NCBI GenBank assembly: GCA_046341775.1
Contig: JBKDQQ010000108.1
Span: forward strand, 1-42,077
Direction of reading: 5' to 3'
DNA: 42,077 nt
Source: SXXH01 sp041165735
Lineage (GTDB): Bacteria; Planctomycetota; UBA1135; GCA-002686595
A model generated the notes under the pieces. It was not told the origin of the DNA and ran no database searches. It saw only the letters and a list, made by a program, of their open reading frames with translations. Positions 14,494 to 22,918 of the stretch are shown here, in pieces (the first letter of the stretch is position 1; each line of letters starts with the position of its first letter). The position numbers and the translations under genes were made by a program.

Positions 14494-16665
14494 ATGTCCA
14501 TTGCATCCTCACGACTCGCCAAGCTGCTGCTTGGCGGCACTTCCTGCTTGCTCGCCGGCGCCTCCGTGGCAGCCTCGCCCGCCGGCGGCCAGCCCGCGAC
14601 GATCAGCGAGATCCTCACCAATGCGCCCGGCACCGACAACGGCCAGGAATACATCGAACTCCGCGCCGCGCCCGGCACGTTGCTCACCTCGGCGTGGTTG
14701 ATCGTCATCGAGGGCGATGGCGCCGCCGCTGGCGTGGTCGACCTGCGCTACGACCTCGGCTCGCTGAGCTTCGGTTCCAACGGCCTGCTTCTCTTGCGCG
14801 ACTCCGTCGCCGTCATCAATCCGGCGCCCGCCCCGGACACGAACGTCGCCGTGCTCGACTTCAACCCGGACATCGAGAACGGCACCAACACCTTCATCCT
14901 CGGAGTCGGCACCGCTCCCGCGCTGGCGGCGGACCTCGACTCCGACAACGACGGCACCTTGAACGCCGGGGCGCTCGCCGGCTTCACGGTCCTGGACGCG
15001 GTGACGTTGACCGAGAACGACGGTCCGACCGCCAACTTCGCCTACGCCGACGACGTCGGCGGCACGGTCATTCCCCCCGACGCGGGATTCAACGCCGACG
15101 CGTTGATGCGCACCTACAACGCCAACGGCTCCCCGTGCATCTGGGTCGGCGGCGACGTGCTCGGCACGAATCCGGGCGGCCCGTACACCTTCGACGCGAC
15201 GCGCTACTTCGGGTTCGCGGCGCATGGGGTCGATCTGGTCGCGACGCCGGAGAGCCTCTCGCCGGGCAACTTCAACACGGTGTTCGACGCCGACGGCGAC
15301 GGCCTCGCCAACGCCTGCGACTCCTGCACGGACACGGATGGAGACGGACTGGGCAACGCCGGCTTCCCGGCCAACACTTGCACGGTCGACCCCTGCCCGA
15401 GCGACGCGACCAATGCCGACACGGCCTCGGACGGCACGCTGGACTGCAACGACGGCTGCCCGAGCGATCCGCTGAAGACGGCTCCGGGCGCTTGCGGCTG
15501 CGGCGTCGCCGACACGGACACGGACTCGGACGGCACGCTGGACTGCACCGACGGCTGCCCGAACGATCCGCTGAAGACGGCTCCGGGCGCCTGCGGTTGC
15601 GGCGTCGCCGACACGGACACGGACACGGACGGCACGCCCGATTGCACCGACGGCTGCCCGAACGATCCGCTGAAGACGGCTCCGGGCGCTTGCGGTTGCG
15701 GCATCGCCGACACGGACACGGACGCAGACGGCACGGCGGACTGCACCGACGGCTGCCCGAACGATCCGCTGAAGACGGCTCCGGGCATCTGCGGTTGCGG
15801 TGTCGCCGACACGGATTCGGACGCGGACGGCACGGCGGACTGCAACGACGGCTGCCCGAACGACGTCAACAAGACGGCTCCCGGCCAGTGCGGTTGCGGC
15901 CTCCTCGACACCGACACCGACCTTGACGGCATCGCCGATTGCAACGACAACTGCCCGCAGTTCGCCAACGCCGGCCAGCTCGACACCGACAACGACGGCG
16001 TCGGCGACGACTGCGACAACTGCGTCAACATCGCCAACCAGAACCAGGGCGACTGCGATGTCGACGGCATCGGCGACGCGTGCGAGTTGTTCGCGGGCGA
16101 GCCGGACTGCAACTTCAACAAGGTGCCGGACGCCTGCGACGTGCTCTCGGGTGCTTCGCTCGACGTCAACACCACCGGCATTCCCGACGAGTGCGAGACG
16201 AGCGGGGGAACCCCGTATTGCTTCGGCAACTCGGGCTGCCCGTGCGGCAACAACTCGAGCAACGGCGGCTGCCGCAACTCGACGGGCCTCGGCGCGTTCC
16301 TGTTCGGCTCGGGCACCAGCTCGGTCGCCAACGACAGCCTGACGCTGTCGGCGGGCGGCCTGCCGCAGCCGGCCTTCAACCAGCGCAGCTTCGCGTTGTT
16401 CCTGCAGGGCACCGCCAAGCAGGCCACGCCCTTCGCGGACGGCAAGAGCTGCATCGGCGGCACCACGGTGCGCGTCGCGACCCTGTCGCCCTTCCAGGGC
16501 GCCGCGGTCTACCCGCTGGGCGTCAACCCCCGCATCTCGGTGGTGGGCGCGATCCCGTCCACGGGCGGCGCGCGCTACTACCAGGTCTGGTACCGCAACA
16601 CGGCCGGTCCGTGCGGCACTGGCTCCAACCTGACGAACGCCGTCGCGGTGATCTGGATCCCCTGA
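14494..16665 (+). CDS. Secreted protein: lamin-tail-like domain, type-3 calcium repeats and six-Cys W-x-P C-terminal module
   Basis: This 723-residue protein begins with a signal peptide (hydrophobic LLLGGTSCLLAGASVA, cleavage near residue 27). Residues about 35-260 resemble a lamin-tail-type domain (SEILTNAPG, EYIELRAAPG, FNPDIENGTNTF) and are homologous to the next gene. A thrombospondin-type-3-like region follows, with five 33-residue repeats (DGCPNDPLKTAPGACGCG, then DTDTDSDGT) and more degenerate ones; the Asp-rich runs should bind calcium. The last ~150 residues are the shared module with six cysteines, YQVWYRN, and the terminal WIP. The ATG at 14494 was chosen because the signal peptide starts there. 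It is probably a cell-surface or extracellular protein; no enzymatic motif is seen. Confidence 0.85.
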   Translation: MSIASSRLAKLLLGGTSCLLAGASVAASPAGGQPATISEILTNAPGTDNGQEYIELRAAPGTLLTSAWLIVIEGDGAAAGVVDLRYDLGSLSFGSNGLLLLRDSVAVINPAPAPDTNVAVLDFNPDIENGTNTFILGVGTAPALAADLDSDNDGTLNAGALAGFTVLDAVTLTENDGPTANFAYADDVGGTVIPPDAGFNADALMRTYNANGSPCIWVGGDVLGTNPGGPYTFDATRYFGFAAHGVDLVATPESLSPGNFNTVFDADGDGLANACDSCTDTDGDGLGNAGFPANTCTVDPCPSDATNADTASDGTLDCNDGCPSDPLKTAPGACGCGVADTDTDSDGTLDCTDGCPNDPLKTAPGACGCGVADTDTDTDGTPDCTDGCPNDPLKTAPGACGCGIADTDTDADGTADCTDGCPNDPLKTAPGICGCGVADTDSDADGTADCNDGCPNDVNKTAPGQCGCGLLDTDTDLDGIADCNDNCPQFANAGQLDTDNDGVGDDCDNCVNIANQNQGDCDVDGIGDACELFAGEPDCNFNKVPDACDVLSGASLDVNTTGIPDECETSGGTPYCFGNSGCPCGNNSSNGGCRNSTGLGAFLFGSGTSSVANDSLTLSAGGLPQPAFNQRSFALFLQGTAKQATPFADGKSCIGGTTVRVATLSPFQGAAVYPLGVNPRISVVGAIPSTGGARYYQVWYRNTAGPCGTGSNLTNAVAVIWIP
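15451..15945 (+). repeat. Five 99-bp tandem repeats encoding calcium-binding-type 33-residue units
   Basis: The sequence GACGGCTGCC recurs at 15451, 15550, 15649, 15748 and 15847, exactly 99 bases apart. The first four units are nearly identical at DNA level; the fifth is more diverged. Each unit encodes DGCPNDPLKTAPGxCGCG followed by an Asp-rich DxDxDxDGT stretch. The period preserves frame, so copy number can change by slippage or recombination without breaking the protein. Flanking degenerate units (15946 onward) suggest older copies. Confidence 0.92.
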
Positions 16666-16716
16666 TCCGCGCCCGCTCGCCGGACGCCTCGCGCGGATCG
16701 GCGGATGGACGAACAT

Positions 16717-16750
16717 GCGGGGCCCTCCTCGTTCGCGAGGGGGGCCCCGC
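16717..16750 (+). terminator. Strong hairpin terminator after the repeat-bearing secreted protein gene
   Basis: GCGGGGCCC (16717-16725) pairs with GGGCCCCGC (16742-16750), with an inner TCCTCG/CGAGG stem closed by a TTCG tetraloop at 16732-16735. The stem is about 14 bp with a small bulge. No long T-tract follows, but the position 50 bases after the stop and the stem strength support termination. Nothing else was seen in the 16666-16872 gap. Confidence 0.7.
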
Positions 16751-16872
16751 GTCCGTTCCAAGGCCGCGGATCGAGCCGCTTCCTCGCGCCCGATTGACGC
16801 GCGCTTCATGGCTTCTTTGCGCGCAAGGGTCCCAATGGATCATCGCCGCAAGGCGTCCAGCTCCAAAGCCAC

Positions 16873-18207
16873 ATGCACCACATGAAGAAACACCTCGCCA
16901 CAGCTTCCTGCGTATTCCTGCTCGCCAGCGCCACACAGGCGCAGTTCACGCTCAGCGAGTTGCTGATCAACTCGCCCGGCGCCGACCAGGGGCTCGAGGG
17001 CATCGAGATCCGCGGCACGCCCGGGGCGTCGCTCGACGGCTACAAGGTGCTCGTCGTCGAGGGCGACTTCGGCACGACGGCGCAGGGCTTCCTCGACAAG
17101 ATCATCGACCTCAACGGGTATGTGATCGGACCCAACGGGTTGGCGCTCGTGCGCGACGTGCCGGGACTGCCCTACTTCCCGGTGGTCGACGCGGCGACGA
17201 ACGTCTATTACCAGGACTTCATCCCGGACATCGAGAACAGCGCCAACACCTTCGTGCTGGGCTTCGGGACGGTGCCGCCGATCAACACCGACCTCGACGC
17301 CAACGACGACAACGACATCGACGCCGGCGTGCTGCCGGGCTTCACCGCGGTGGACGCGGTGAGCTACGAGGCGCCCCTCGACGATCCGGCGACTGGCGGA
17401 TACTACGCGGACGACTTCGGCGGCTTCGCCATTCCCGCGACGGCCACTTGGACGCCGGATGCGCTGTATCGCCTGTACAACGCCGACGGCACCCCGTGCC
17501 GCTGGGCCGCGATGGACGTCAACGGCGTGGCCGGTTCGGCCTTCACGTTCGATCCGCTGGAGCTCTACGGCCCGATCACGGCCGCGCAGTTCCTCGACCT
17601 CGGCCTCGTCAACGCGATCCTCGCGCCCGACGCGGATCTCGACGGTCGCGGCGATGACTGCGACAACTGCCCGTCGATCTCCAACCCCGGCCAAGCCGAC
17701 GGCGACGGCGACGGCCTCGGCGACGCGTGCGACGCGGTGACGCCGTTCTGCTTCGGCGACGGCTCCGGCACGGCCTGCCCGTGCGGCAACGCGGGCGTCG
17801 CCGGCAGCGGTTGCGCCAACTCCCTCAATCCCGCCGGCGCGCTGCTCTCGGCCGCCGGTTCGGCCAGCGTCGCGGCCGACACGCTCGTGCTGTCGGGTGC
17901 GGGCATGCCCAACAGCTCGGCGCTGTACTTCCAAGGCACGCTCCAGCAGAACGGCGGCGCCGGCGCCTTGTTCGGCGACGGCCTGCGCTGCGCCGCCGGC
18001 TCGGTCATCCGCCTCGGCACCGCGGTGAACGCCGCGGGCGCCTCGCAGTACCCGTCGGGCGGCGCCAGCCTGCCGGTGTCCGTCAAGGGCGCCGTGACCG
18101 CCGGCGGCACCCGCACCTACCAGGTCTGGTATCGCAACGCCGGCGCCTACTGCACGTCCTCGACCTTCAACCTGAGCAACGGCCTGCAGGTCGTCTGGCA
18201 ACCTTGA
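16873..18207 (+). CDS. Secreted protein: lamin-tail-like domain and six-Cys W-x-P C-terminal module
   Basis: This 444-residue protein has a signal peptide (KKHLATASCVFLLASATQA). The start may be the ATG at 16873 or the one at 16882; the latter gives a more classical MKKH start and neither has a clear ribosome site. The N-terminal domain (SELLINSPGAD, VLVVEGDFG, FIPDIENSANTF) parallels the preceding gene, so the two are tandem paralogues; here the calcium-repeat region is cut to one short Asp-rich stretch (DCDNCPSISNPGQADGDGDG). Residues 290-444 form the shared module: Cys at 293, 302, 304, 314, 373 and 427, then YQVWYRN and the terminal WQP. It is probably exported to the cell surface; function unknown. 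Confidence 0.85.
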   Translation: MHHMKKHLATASCVFLLASATQAQFTLSELLINSPGADQGLEGIEIRGTPGASLDGYKVLVVEGDFGTTAQGFLDKIIDLNGYVIGPNGLALVRDVPGLPYFPVVDAATNVYYQDFIPDIENSANTFVLGFGTVPPINTDLDANDDNDIDAGVLPGFTAVDAVSYEAPLDDPATGGYYADDFGGFAIPATATWTPDALYRLYNADGTPCRWAAMDVNGVAGSAFTFDPLELYGPITAAQFLDLGLVNAILAPDADLDGRGDDCDNCPSISNPGQADGDGDGLGDACDAVTPFCFGDGSGTACPCGNAGVAGSGCANSLNPAGALLSAAGSASVAADTLVLSGAGMPNSSALYFQGTLQQNGGAGALFGDGLRCAAGSVIRLGTAVNAAGASQYPSGGASLPVSVKGAVTAGGTRTYQVWYRNAGAYCTSSTFNLSNGLQVVWQP

Positions 18208-18222
18208 TCGCGGGCGCGCTGT

Positions 18223-18242
18223 CCAGTTGATTTGACAACTGG
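18223..18242 (+). terminator. Hairpin after the second secreted protein gene
   Basis: CCAGTTG (18223-18229) and CAACTGG (18236-18242) pair around ATTTGA, 16 bases after the stop. The stem is short with no T-tract; terminator function is plausible but weak. The rest of the 18208-18499 gap is GC-rich, with a TAGCTT hexamer (18457-18462) that could be the -10 element of the next gene. Confidence 0.45.
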
Positions 18243-18499
18243 GCTCGCGCAGGACGGCGCGCGGCCGGCGGCTTCCAGCGACGGGGGCCGCCGGCCGCGG
18301 TGCTCTCGACGCCGAGGGTTGGCGCTCCGGGCAGGCCGTGCGGCGAGGCAAGTCCCGGCAGGCATCCTGGCGTTGCTTTCCGCGCGGGGCACCCCCTCGG
18401 TGCGTCCTCCCGCAGGGCGCGGGGGGATTCCCCGCCCGCGACGGGGCGCCTGCGGGTAGCTTCGAAGGGGCGCGGCGGCGCCGCGCGCGAGACACGCCC

Positions 18500-20044
18500 A
18501 TGCATGCCCGAACCACCTTGCCGGTCCTCGTCCTCAAGTTCGCCTCGCGCGTCTCGTCGGCCTCGCTGCTCGCCTGCGCGAGCTTCGCCGCCGACTTCGG
18601 GCCGGGCAACCTCGTCGTCGTGCGCGTGGGCGCGGGCGCGGCGCCCCTGACTTCGGCTTCCACGGCGGTCTTCCTCGACGAGTACACGCCTGCCGGAGTG
18701 CTCGTGCAGAGCCTGCCCTTGCCGGTCGCGGCCGCGGGCGCGAACCAGCCGCTGACGAACTCGGGCACGGCGACGTCGGAAGGGTTCCTCTCGCTGTCGG
18801 TCGACGGACGCTACCTGCTGCATGCAGGCTACGCCGCGGCGCCCGGCCTTGCCTCGATCGCCGGCACCGCCAGCGCGACCACGCCGCGCGTCGTGGCGCG
18901 CGTCGCCATGGACGGCGTCGTCGACACCAGCACGGCGATCACCGACGGCTACTCGGGCGCGAACATCCGCAGCGCGTGCAGCACCGACGGCGTGGACATC
19001 TGGATGGCGGGGACGGGATCGACCACGGGCGGGGTCAGGCACGCGACCTCGGGCGCGACGACCTCGACGCAGTTGTCGACGACGATCACCAACAGCCGCG
19101 TGGTGGGCATCCACGCCGGGCAGTTGCACGCCTCCAGCGCGGTGCTGAACTTCCAAGGCCTCAGCGCCGTGGGCACGGGACTCCCCACGACCAGCGGACA
19201 GGTCTGCACCCTGCTGCCGGGGTTCCCGACGGCCATCGGGCCTTCGTCGTACGACTGGGCCTTCGCCGACGCCGCGACCTTGTACGTCGCCGACGATCGC
19301 GGCGTCGCCGCGGGCGGGGGCTTGCAGAAGTGGACCTTCGCGGGCGGCTCGTGGACGCTCGCCTACACCTTGTCCGCCGGATTGACGGCCGGCCTGCGCG
19401 GACTCGCGCTGGTCCCGGGCAGCAATCCGCCCAGCTTCTGCGCCACCAGCGCCGACTCGGCCTCGAAGCTCGTCACCATCATCGACACCGGAGCTGGAGC
19501 GACCTTCGGTGTCCTCGCGACCGCCGCGCCGAACACCGCGCTGCGCGGCGTGCGCTTCGTGCCTGCTCCGGCGGCGACGCCGTTCTGCTTCGGCGACGGA
19601 CTCGGCACCGCTTGTCCTTGCGGCAACAACGGAACCGCAGGCGCCGGTTGCGCCAACTCGATCAACGCCTCCGGAGCGACCTTGGCGGCGACCGGCCTCG
19701 CGAGCGTGGCGGCCGACAGCTTCGTGCTCGCGGGCTCGGGCATGCCCAACAGCTCCGCGCTGTACTTCCAAGGCACCACCCAAGCGGCCTCCGGCGCAGG
19801 CACGGCCTTCGGGGACGGCCTGCGTTGCGCCGCCGGCAGCGTCGTTCGCCTGGGCACGGCCACCAACGTCGCCGGTTCCTCGAGCTATCCCAACGCGACG
19901 GGCTCGATCCCCGTCTCCATCAAGGGGGCGGTCGTTCCGGGCGCGACGCGCACCTACCAGGTGTGGTACAGGAACGCGAGCGCGTTCTGCACGCCGAGCA
20001 CCTTCAACCTGACGAACGGCTTGTCGACGACCTGGACGCCATGA
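18500..20044 (+). CDS. Secreted protein: propeller-like N-terminal region and six-Cys W-x-P C-terminal module
   Basis: This 514-residue protein has an N-terminal export signal (VLVLKFASRVSSASLLACAS, cleavage before ADFGPGN). Residues 30-350 (GNLVVVRVGAG, AVFLDEYTPAG, LQKWTFAGGSW, LRGLALVPG) have short beta-rich repeats suggesting a propeller; no catalytic motif is seen. The C-terminal ~155 residues are the shared module (TPFCFGDG, CPCGNNG, GMPNSSALYFQGT, FGDGLRC, YQVWYRN, terminal WTP). At DNA level this module is strikingly close to that of the preceding gene, pointing to recent duplication or gene conversion. The ATG at 18500 is where the signal sequence begins. It ends ten bases before the convergent polA stop. 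Confidence 0.83.
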   Translation: MHARTTLPVLVLKFASRVSSASLLACASFAADFGPGNLVVVRVGAGAAPLTSASTAVFLDEYTPAGVLVQSLPLPVAAAGANQPLTNSGTATSEGFLSLSVDGRYLLHAGYAAAPGLASIAGTASATTPRVVARVAMDGVVDTSTAITDGYSGANIRSACSTDGVDIWMAGTGSTTGGVRHATSGATTSTQLSTTITNSRVVGIHAGQLHASSAVLNFQGLSAVGTGLPTTSGQVCTLLPGFPTAIGPSSYDWAFADAATLYVADDRGVAAGGGLQKWTFAGGSWTLAYTLSAGLTAGLRGLALVPGSNPPSFCATSADSASKLVTIIDTGAGATFGVLATAAPNTALRGVRFVPAPAATPFCFGDGLGTACPCGNNGTAGAGCANSINASGATLAATGLASVAADSFVLAGSGMPNSSALYFQGTTQAASGAGTAFGDGLRCAAGSVVRLGTATNVAGSSSYPNATGSIPVSIKGAVVPGATRTYQVWYRNASAFCTPSTFNLTNGLSTTWTP

Positions 20045-20054
20045 TGGGCGACGA

Positions 20055-22763
20055 CTAGTGGGCCTCGAGCCAGTTGGCTCCGTGGCCCACGTCGACCTTG
20101 AGCGGCACCTTCAAGGGCACCGCCATCTCCATCCGCTGGCGCACGAAGGGGATCGTGCGCTCCAACTCGCGCAAGGGCACCTCGAACACGAGTTCGTCGT
20201 GCACCTGCAGCAGGAGCTGCGCGGCGAGGCCCGAACCGGGCAGGTCGCGTTCGATGTCGATCATGGCGCGCTTGATGATGTCGGCCGCCGAGCCCTGCAC
20301 CGGCGTGTTGACCGCCGCGTTCTCGGCGAAGACGCGCACGCGCGGGTCCTCGGAGTTGATCTCCGGGAAGCGCCTGCGACGACCGAGGATGGTCTCCACG
20401 TGCCCGTCGCGGCGCGCCGCGGCCAAGGTGCGTTCGATCCAGCCCTTCACCGCGGGGAAGGAGGCGAAGTAGCGCTCGACGAACTCGCGCGCCTCGGGGA
20501 CGCCCATGCCGGTCTCGCGCGCGAGGCGCGTCGGTCCCATGCCGTACAAGAGGCCGAAGTTGATGGCCTTGGCCTGCGAACGCATCTCGCGCGTCACGAG
20601 CTCCGGCATGACGCCGAAGATCGTGGCCGCGGTGGCGGCGTGGATGTCCTTGCCCTCGGCGAAGGCCTTGGCGAAGCCCGGATCGCCGCACAAGTGGGCC
20701 AGCACGCGCAGTTCGACCTGGCTGTAGTCGAACGACACGAGCGTCCACTCTCCATGTTCATCCGGCTCGCGCGGCACGAAGGCCTTGCGCACGGCGCGCC
20801 CGCGCTCGGTGCGCACCGGGATGTTCTGCAAGTTGGGATCGGAGCTGGCGAGGCGCCCGGTGGCGGCGGAGACCTGGCTGAAGCTGGTGTGGATGCGCCC
20901 CGTCGCCGGATCGATGCAGGCGGGGAGCGCGTCGACGTAGGTGCCTTTCAGCTTCATCAGCTCGCGCCAGGCGAGGACGAGCTTGACGATCTCCACCTCG
21001 CCGTAGGCGCCCTCGAGCGTCTCCGCGTCGGTCGCCCAGCCGGTCTGCGTCTTCTTCGGCTTGCGCGCCTTGGTGGCCTCGTGGATCTTCAGCTTCTCGA
21101 ACAGCACCTCGCCCAGCGCCTTCGGGCTGTTGATGTTGAACTCGATCCCGGCGATGTGGTGGATGCGCGCCGTCAGCTCCGAGAGCTCCGCCTCCATCTC
21201 CTTGGCGGCTTGTTCGAGCAGCCGCGTGTCGAGCCGGATGCCCCTGCGCTCCATCGCGACGAGCACGGGCACGAGCGGCATCTCGAGCTCCTCGAAGAGC
21301 CGCGTGGCGCCATGCTCCGCGAGCTCCTTCGCCAAGGGCTCGACCAGGCGGAAGGTCACGTCGGCGTCCTCGCAGGCGTACTCCGCCACCTTGGCGACGG
21401 GCACCTCGGCCATCGTGACCTGCTTCCTGCCCGTGCCGATCAGGGCCGTCGTGGGGATCTTGGCGATGTCGAAGTACGACAGCGCCAACTCGTCGAGGTT
21501 GTGGCGCCGCGACGCGCCGTGCGCGCAGAAGCTGGCGATCATCGTGTCGAAGGCCGGCGGCGGCAGTTCGAGCCCGGCGGCCCCGTAGACGAGCCAGTCG
21601 TACTTGGTGTTCTGGCCGCATAGCTCGATGCGCGGGTCGAGCAGCAGCGGCCGCAGCGCATCGAGGATCGCCCCCGGTCCGCCCGGCAGCACCGGCGGGT
21701 CGGCGTTGAATGGCACGTAGAAGGCGCGCATGGCGGCGGCGCTGAACGAGGCGCCCACGATGGCGGCGCGGCGGGCGTCGAGGCCGGTCGTCTCCGTGTC
21801 GATGGCGACGAGCGGAGCGCGCCGCAGTTCCGCCACCATCGCTTCGAGCATCGCCGCGTCCGCCACCAGCACGTAGTCGCGCGCCTCGGGCGGCCGCTCC
21901 GCTTTCTGCGCCTTGGCCGCGAGCGACTGGAACCCCAGGCGATGGTAGAGCGCCATCAACACCTTGGTGTCGGGGCGCGCCGGATGCAGCGCCTCGATCC
22001 CGGGGTCGAGCGGCACGTCGTGGCGGATGGTGACGAGTTCCCGCGACAGCAGCAGGTTCCCGCGGTCGCGTTCGATGTGCTCGCGCGCCTTGCCCTTGAC
22101 CTTGTCGAGGTTGGCGAGGATGGCGTCGACGCCGCCAAGTTCCTGCACCAGCTTGGCGGCGCCCTTCTCCCCGATGCCTTGCACGCCCGGCACGTTGTCC
22201 GAGGCGTCGCCCATGATGGCCAGCACGTCGACCACCTGCGCGGGTGTGCAGCCGAACTTCTCCTTGACGGCGTCCTCGCGCTCGATGACGAGGTCGATGC
22301 CCGGCTTGAACACGTTGTACAGCGCCACCCGCGGGCCGACGAGCTGCATCAGGTCCTTGTCGCCCGTGACGATCAGCACTTCGTCGCCGCGCGCGGCGGC
22401 CTGCGTGGCGAGCGTGCCGATCACGTCGTCGGCCTCGAAGCCGCGCACCTCGTACAGCGCGATGCCTTGCGCGCGCACCAGCTCGCGCAGGATCTCGTGC
22501 TGGTGCACGAGCTCGTCCGGCATCTTCTGGCGCGTCGCCTTGTAGTCCTCGTAGCGCTCGTGGCGGAAGGTGCCGCCCGGCGGGTCGAAGGCGACCCCGA
22601 TGGCGTCGGGCTTCTCCGTCTCCAGCAGCCGGTTGAGCGTCGTCGCGAACCCGTACACCGCGCCGATCGGCTTGCCTTCGGGCGTGGTCAGGCCCGAACG
22701 TTGGAGGGCGAAGTGCGCGCGGTAGGCGAGGGCGGTGCCGTCGAGGAGGAAGACGCGGGCCAT
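20055..22763 (-). CDS. polA: DNA polymerase I (5'-exonuclease, 3'-exonuclease and polymerase domains)
   Basis: This 902-residue family A polymerase is full length. The 5'-nuclease domain covers about residues 1-290 (GFEADDVIGT, TGDKDLMQLV, GDASDNVPGVQGIGEKGA). The 3'-5' proofreading domain keeps motif I (DTETTG, Asp322), so proofreading is probably active. The polymerase motifs are A (SFDYSQVELR, Asp679), B (Arg728, Lys732, Phe736, Tyr740) and C (VHDELVFEV, 855-857). Phe at the O-helix position is the usual form. It functions in Okazaki-fragment processing and repair. The ATG at 22763 follows a TATGCT hexamer by only eight bases, suggesting a nearly leaderless transcript. It is tail to tail with the secreted protein gene. 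Confidence 0.97.
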   Translation of the reverse strand: MARVFLLDGTALAYRAHFALQRSGLTTPEGKPIGAVYGFATTLNRLLETEKPDAIGVAFDPPGGTFRHERYEDYKATRQKMPDELVHQHEILRELVRAQGIALYEVRGFEADDVIGTLATQAAARGDEVLIVTGDKDLMQLVGPRVALYNVFKPGIDLVIEREDAVKEKFGCTPAQVVDVLAIMGDASDNVPGVQGIGEKGAAKLVQELGGVDAILANLDKVKGKAREHIERDRGNLLLSRELVTIRHDVPLDPGIEALHPARPDTKVLMALYHRLGFQSLAAKAQKAERPPEARDYVLVADAAMLEAMVAELRRAPLVAIDTETTGLDARRAAIVGASFSAAAMRAFYVPFNADPPVLPGGPGAILDALRPLLLDPRIELCGQNTKYDWLVYGAAGLELPPPAFDTMIASFCAHGASRRHNLDELALSYFDIAKIPTTALIGTGRKQVTMAEVPVAKVAEYACEDADVTFRLVEPLAKELAEHGATRLFEELEMPLVPVLVAMERRGIRLDTRLLEQAAKEMEAELSELTARIHHIAGIEFNINSPKALGEVLFEKLKIHEATKARKPKKTQTGWATDAETLEGAYGEVEIVKLVLAWRELMKLKGTYVDALPACIDPATGRIHTSFSQVSAATGRLASSDPNLQNIPVRTERGRAVRKAFVPREPDEHGEWTLVSFDYSQVELRVLAHLCGDPGFAKAFAEGKDIHAATAATIFGVMPELVTREMRSQAKAINFGLLYGMGPTRLARETGMGVPEAREFVERYFASFPAVKGWIERTLAAARRDGHVETILGRRRRFPEINSEDPRVRVFAENAAVNTPVQGSAADIIKRAMIDIERDLPGSGLAAQLLLQVHDELVFEVPLRELERTIPFVRQRMEMAVPLKVPLKVDVGHGANWLEAH

Positions 22764-22771
22764 GGAGGCGC

Positions 22772-22777
22772 AGCATA
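22772..22777 (-). promoter_or_regulatory. Candidate -10 element of polA
   Basis: TATGCT on the minus strand ends eight bases before the polA ATG, which has no Shine-Dalgarno sequence. If used, transcription would begin at or next to the start codon. Similar spacing is seen before xthA (24649-24654), nfeD (39865-39870) and recJ. No convincing -35 box was found. Confidence 0.35.
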
Positions 22778-22918
22778 CGGCGCGGAAGGCGCAAGGCGGC
22801 TTGCGGCCCGCGCAGGATGGGGGACAATCGTCAGGTCGGACGCGGCGCGTGCATCCAGGCGCGAGGCGGCTGGCGAACACACGCTACCGGCCCGACGCGG
22901 CCGGCGGGACGCGCGCCC

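Noticed and set aside
15451..15945. CRISPR-like array from the regular repeats
   Set aside because: Repeats are contiguous 99-bp coding units in frame inside a secreted protein; there are no unique spacers and no cas genes.
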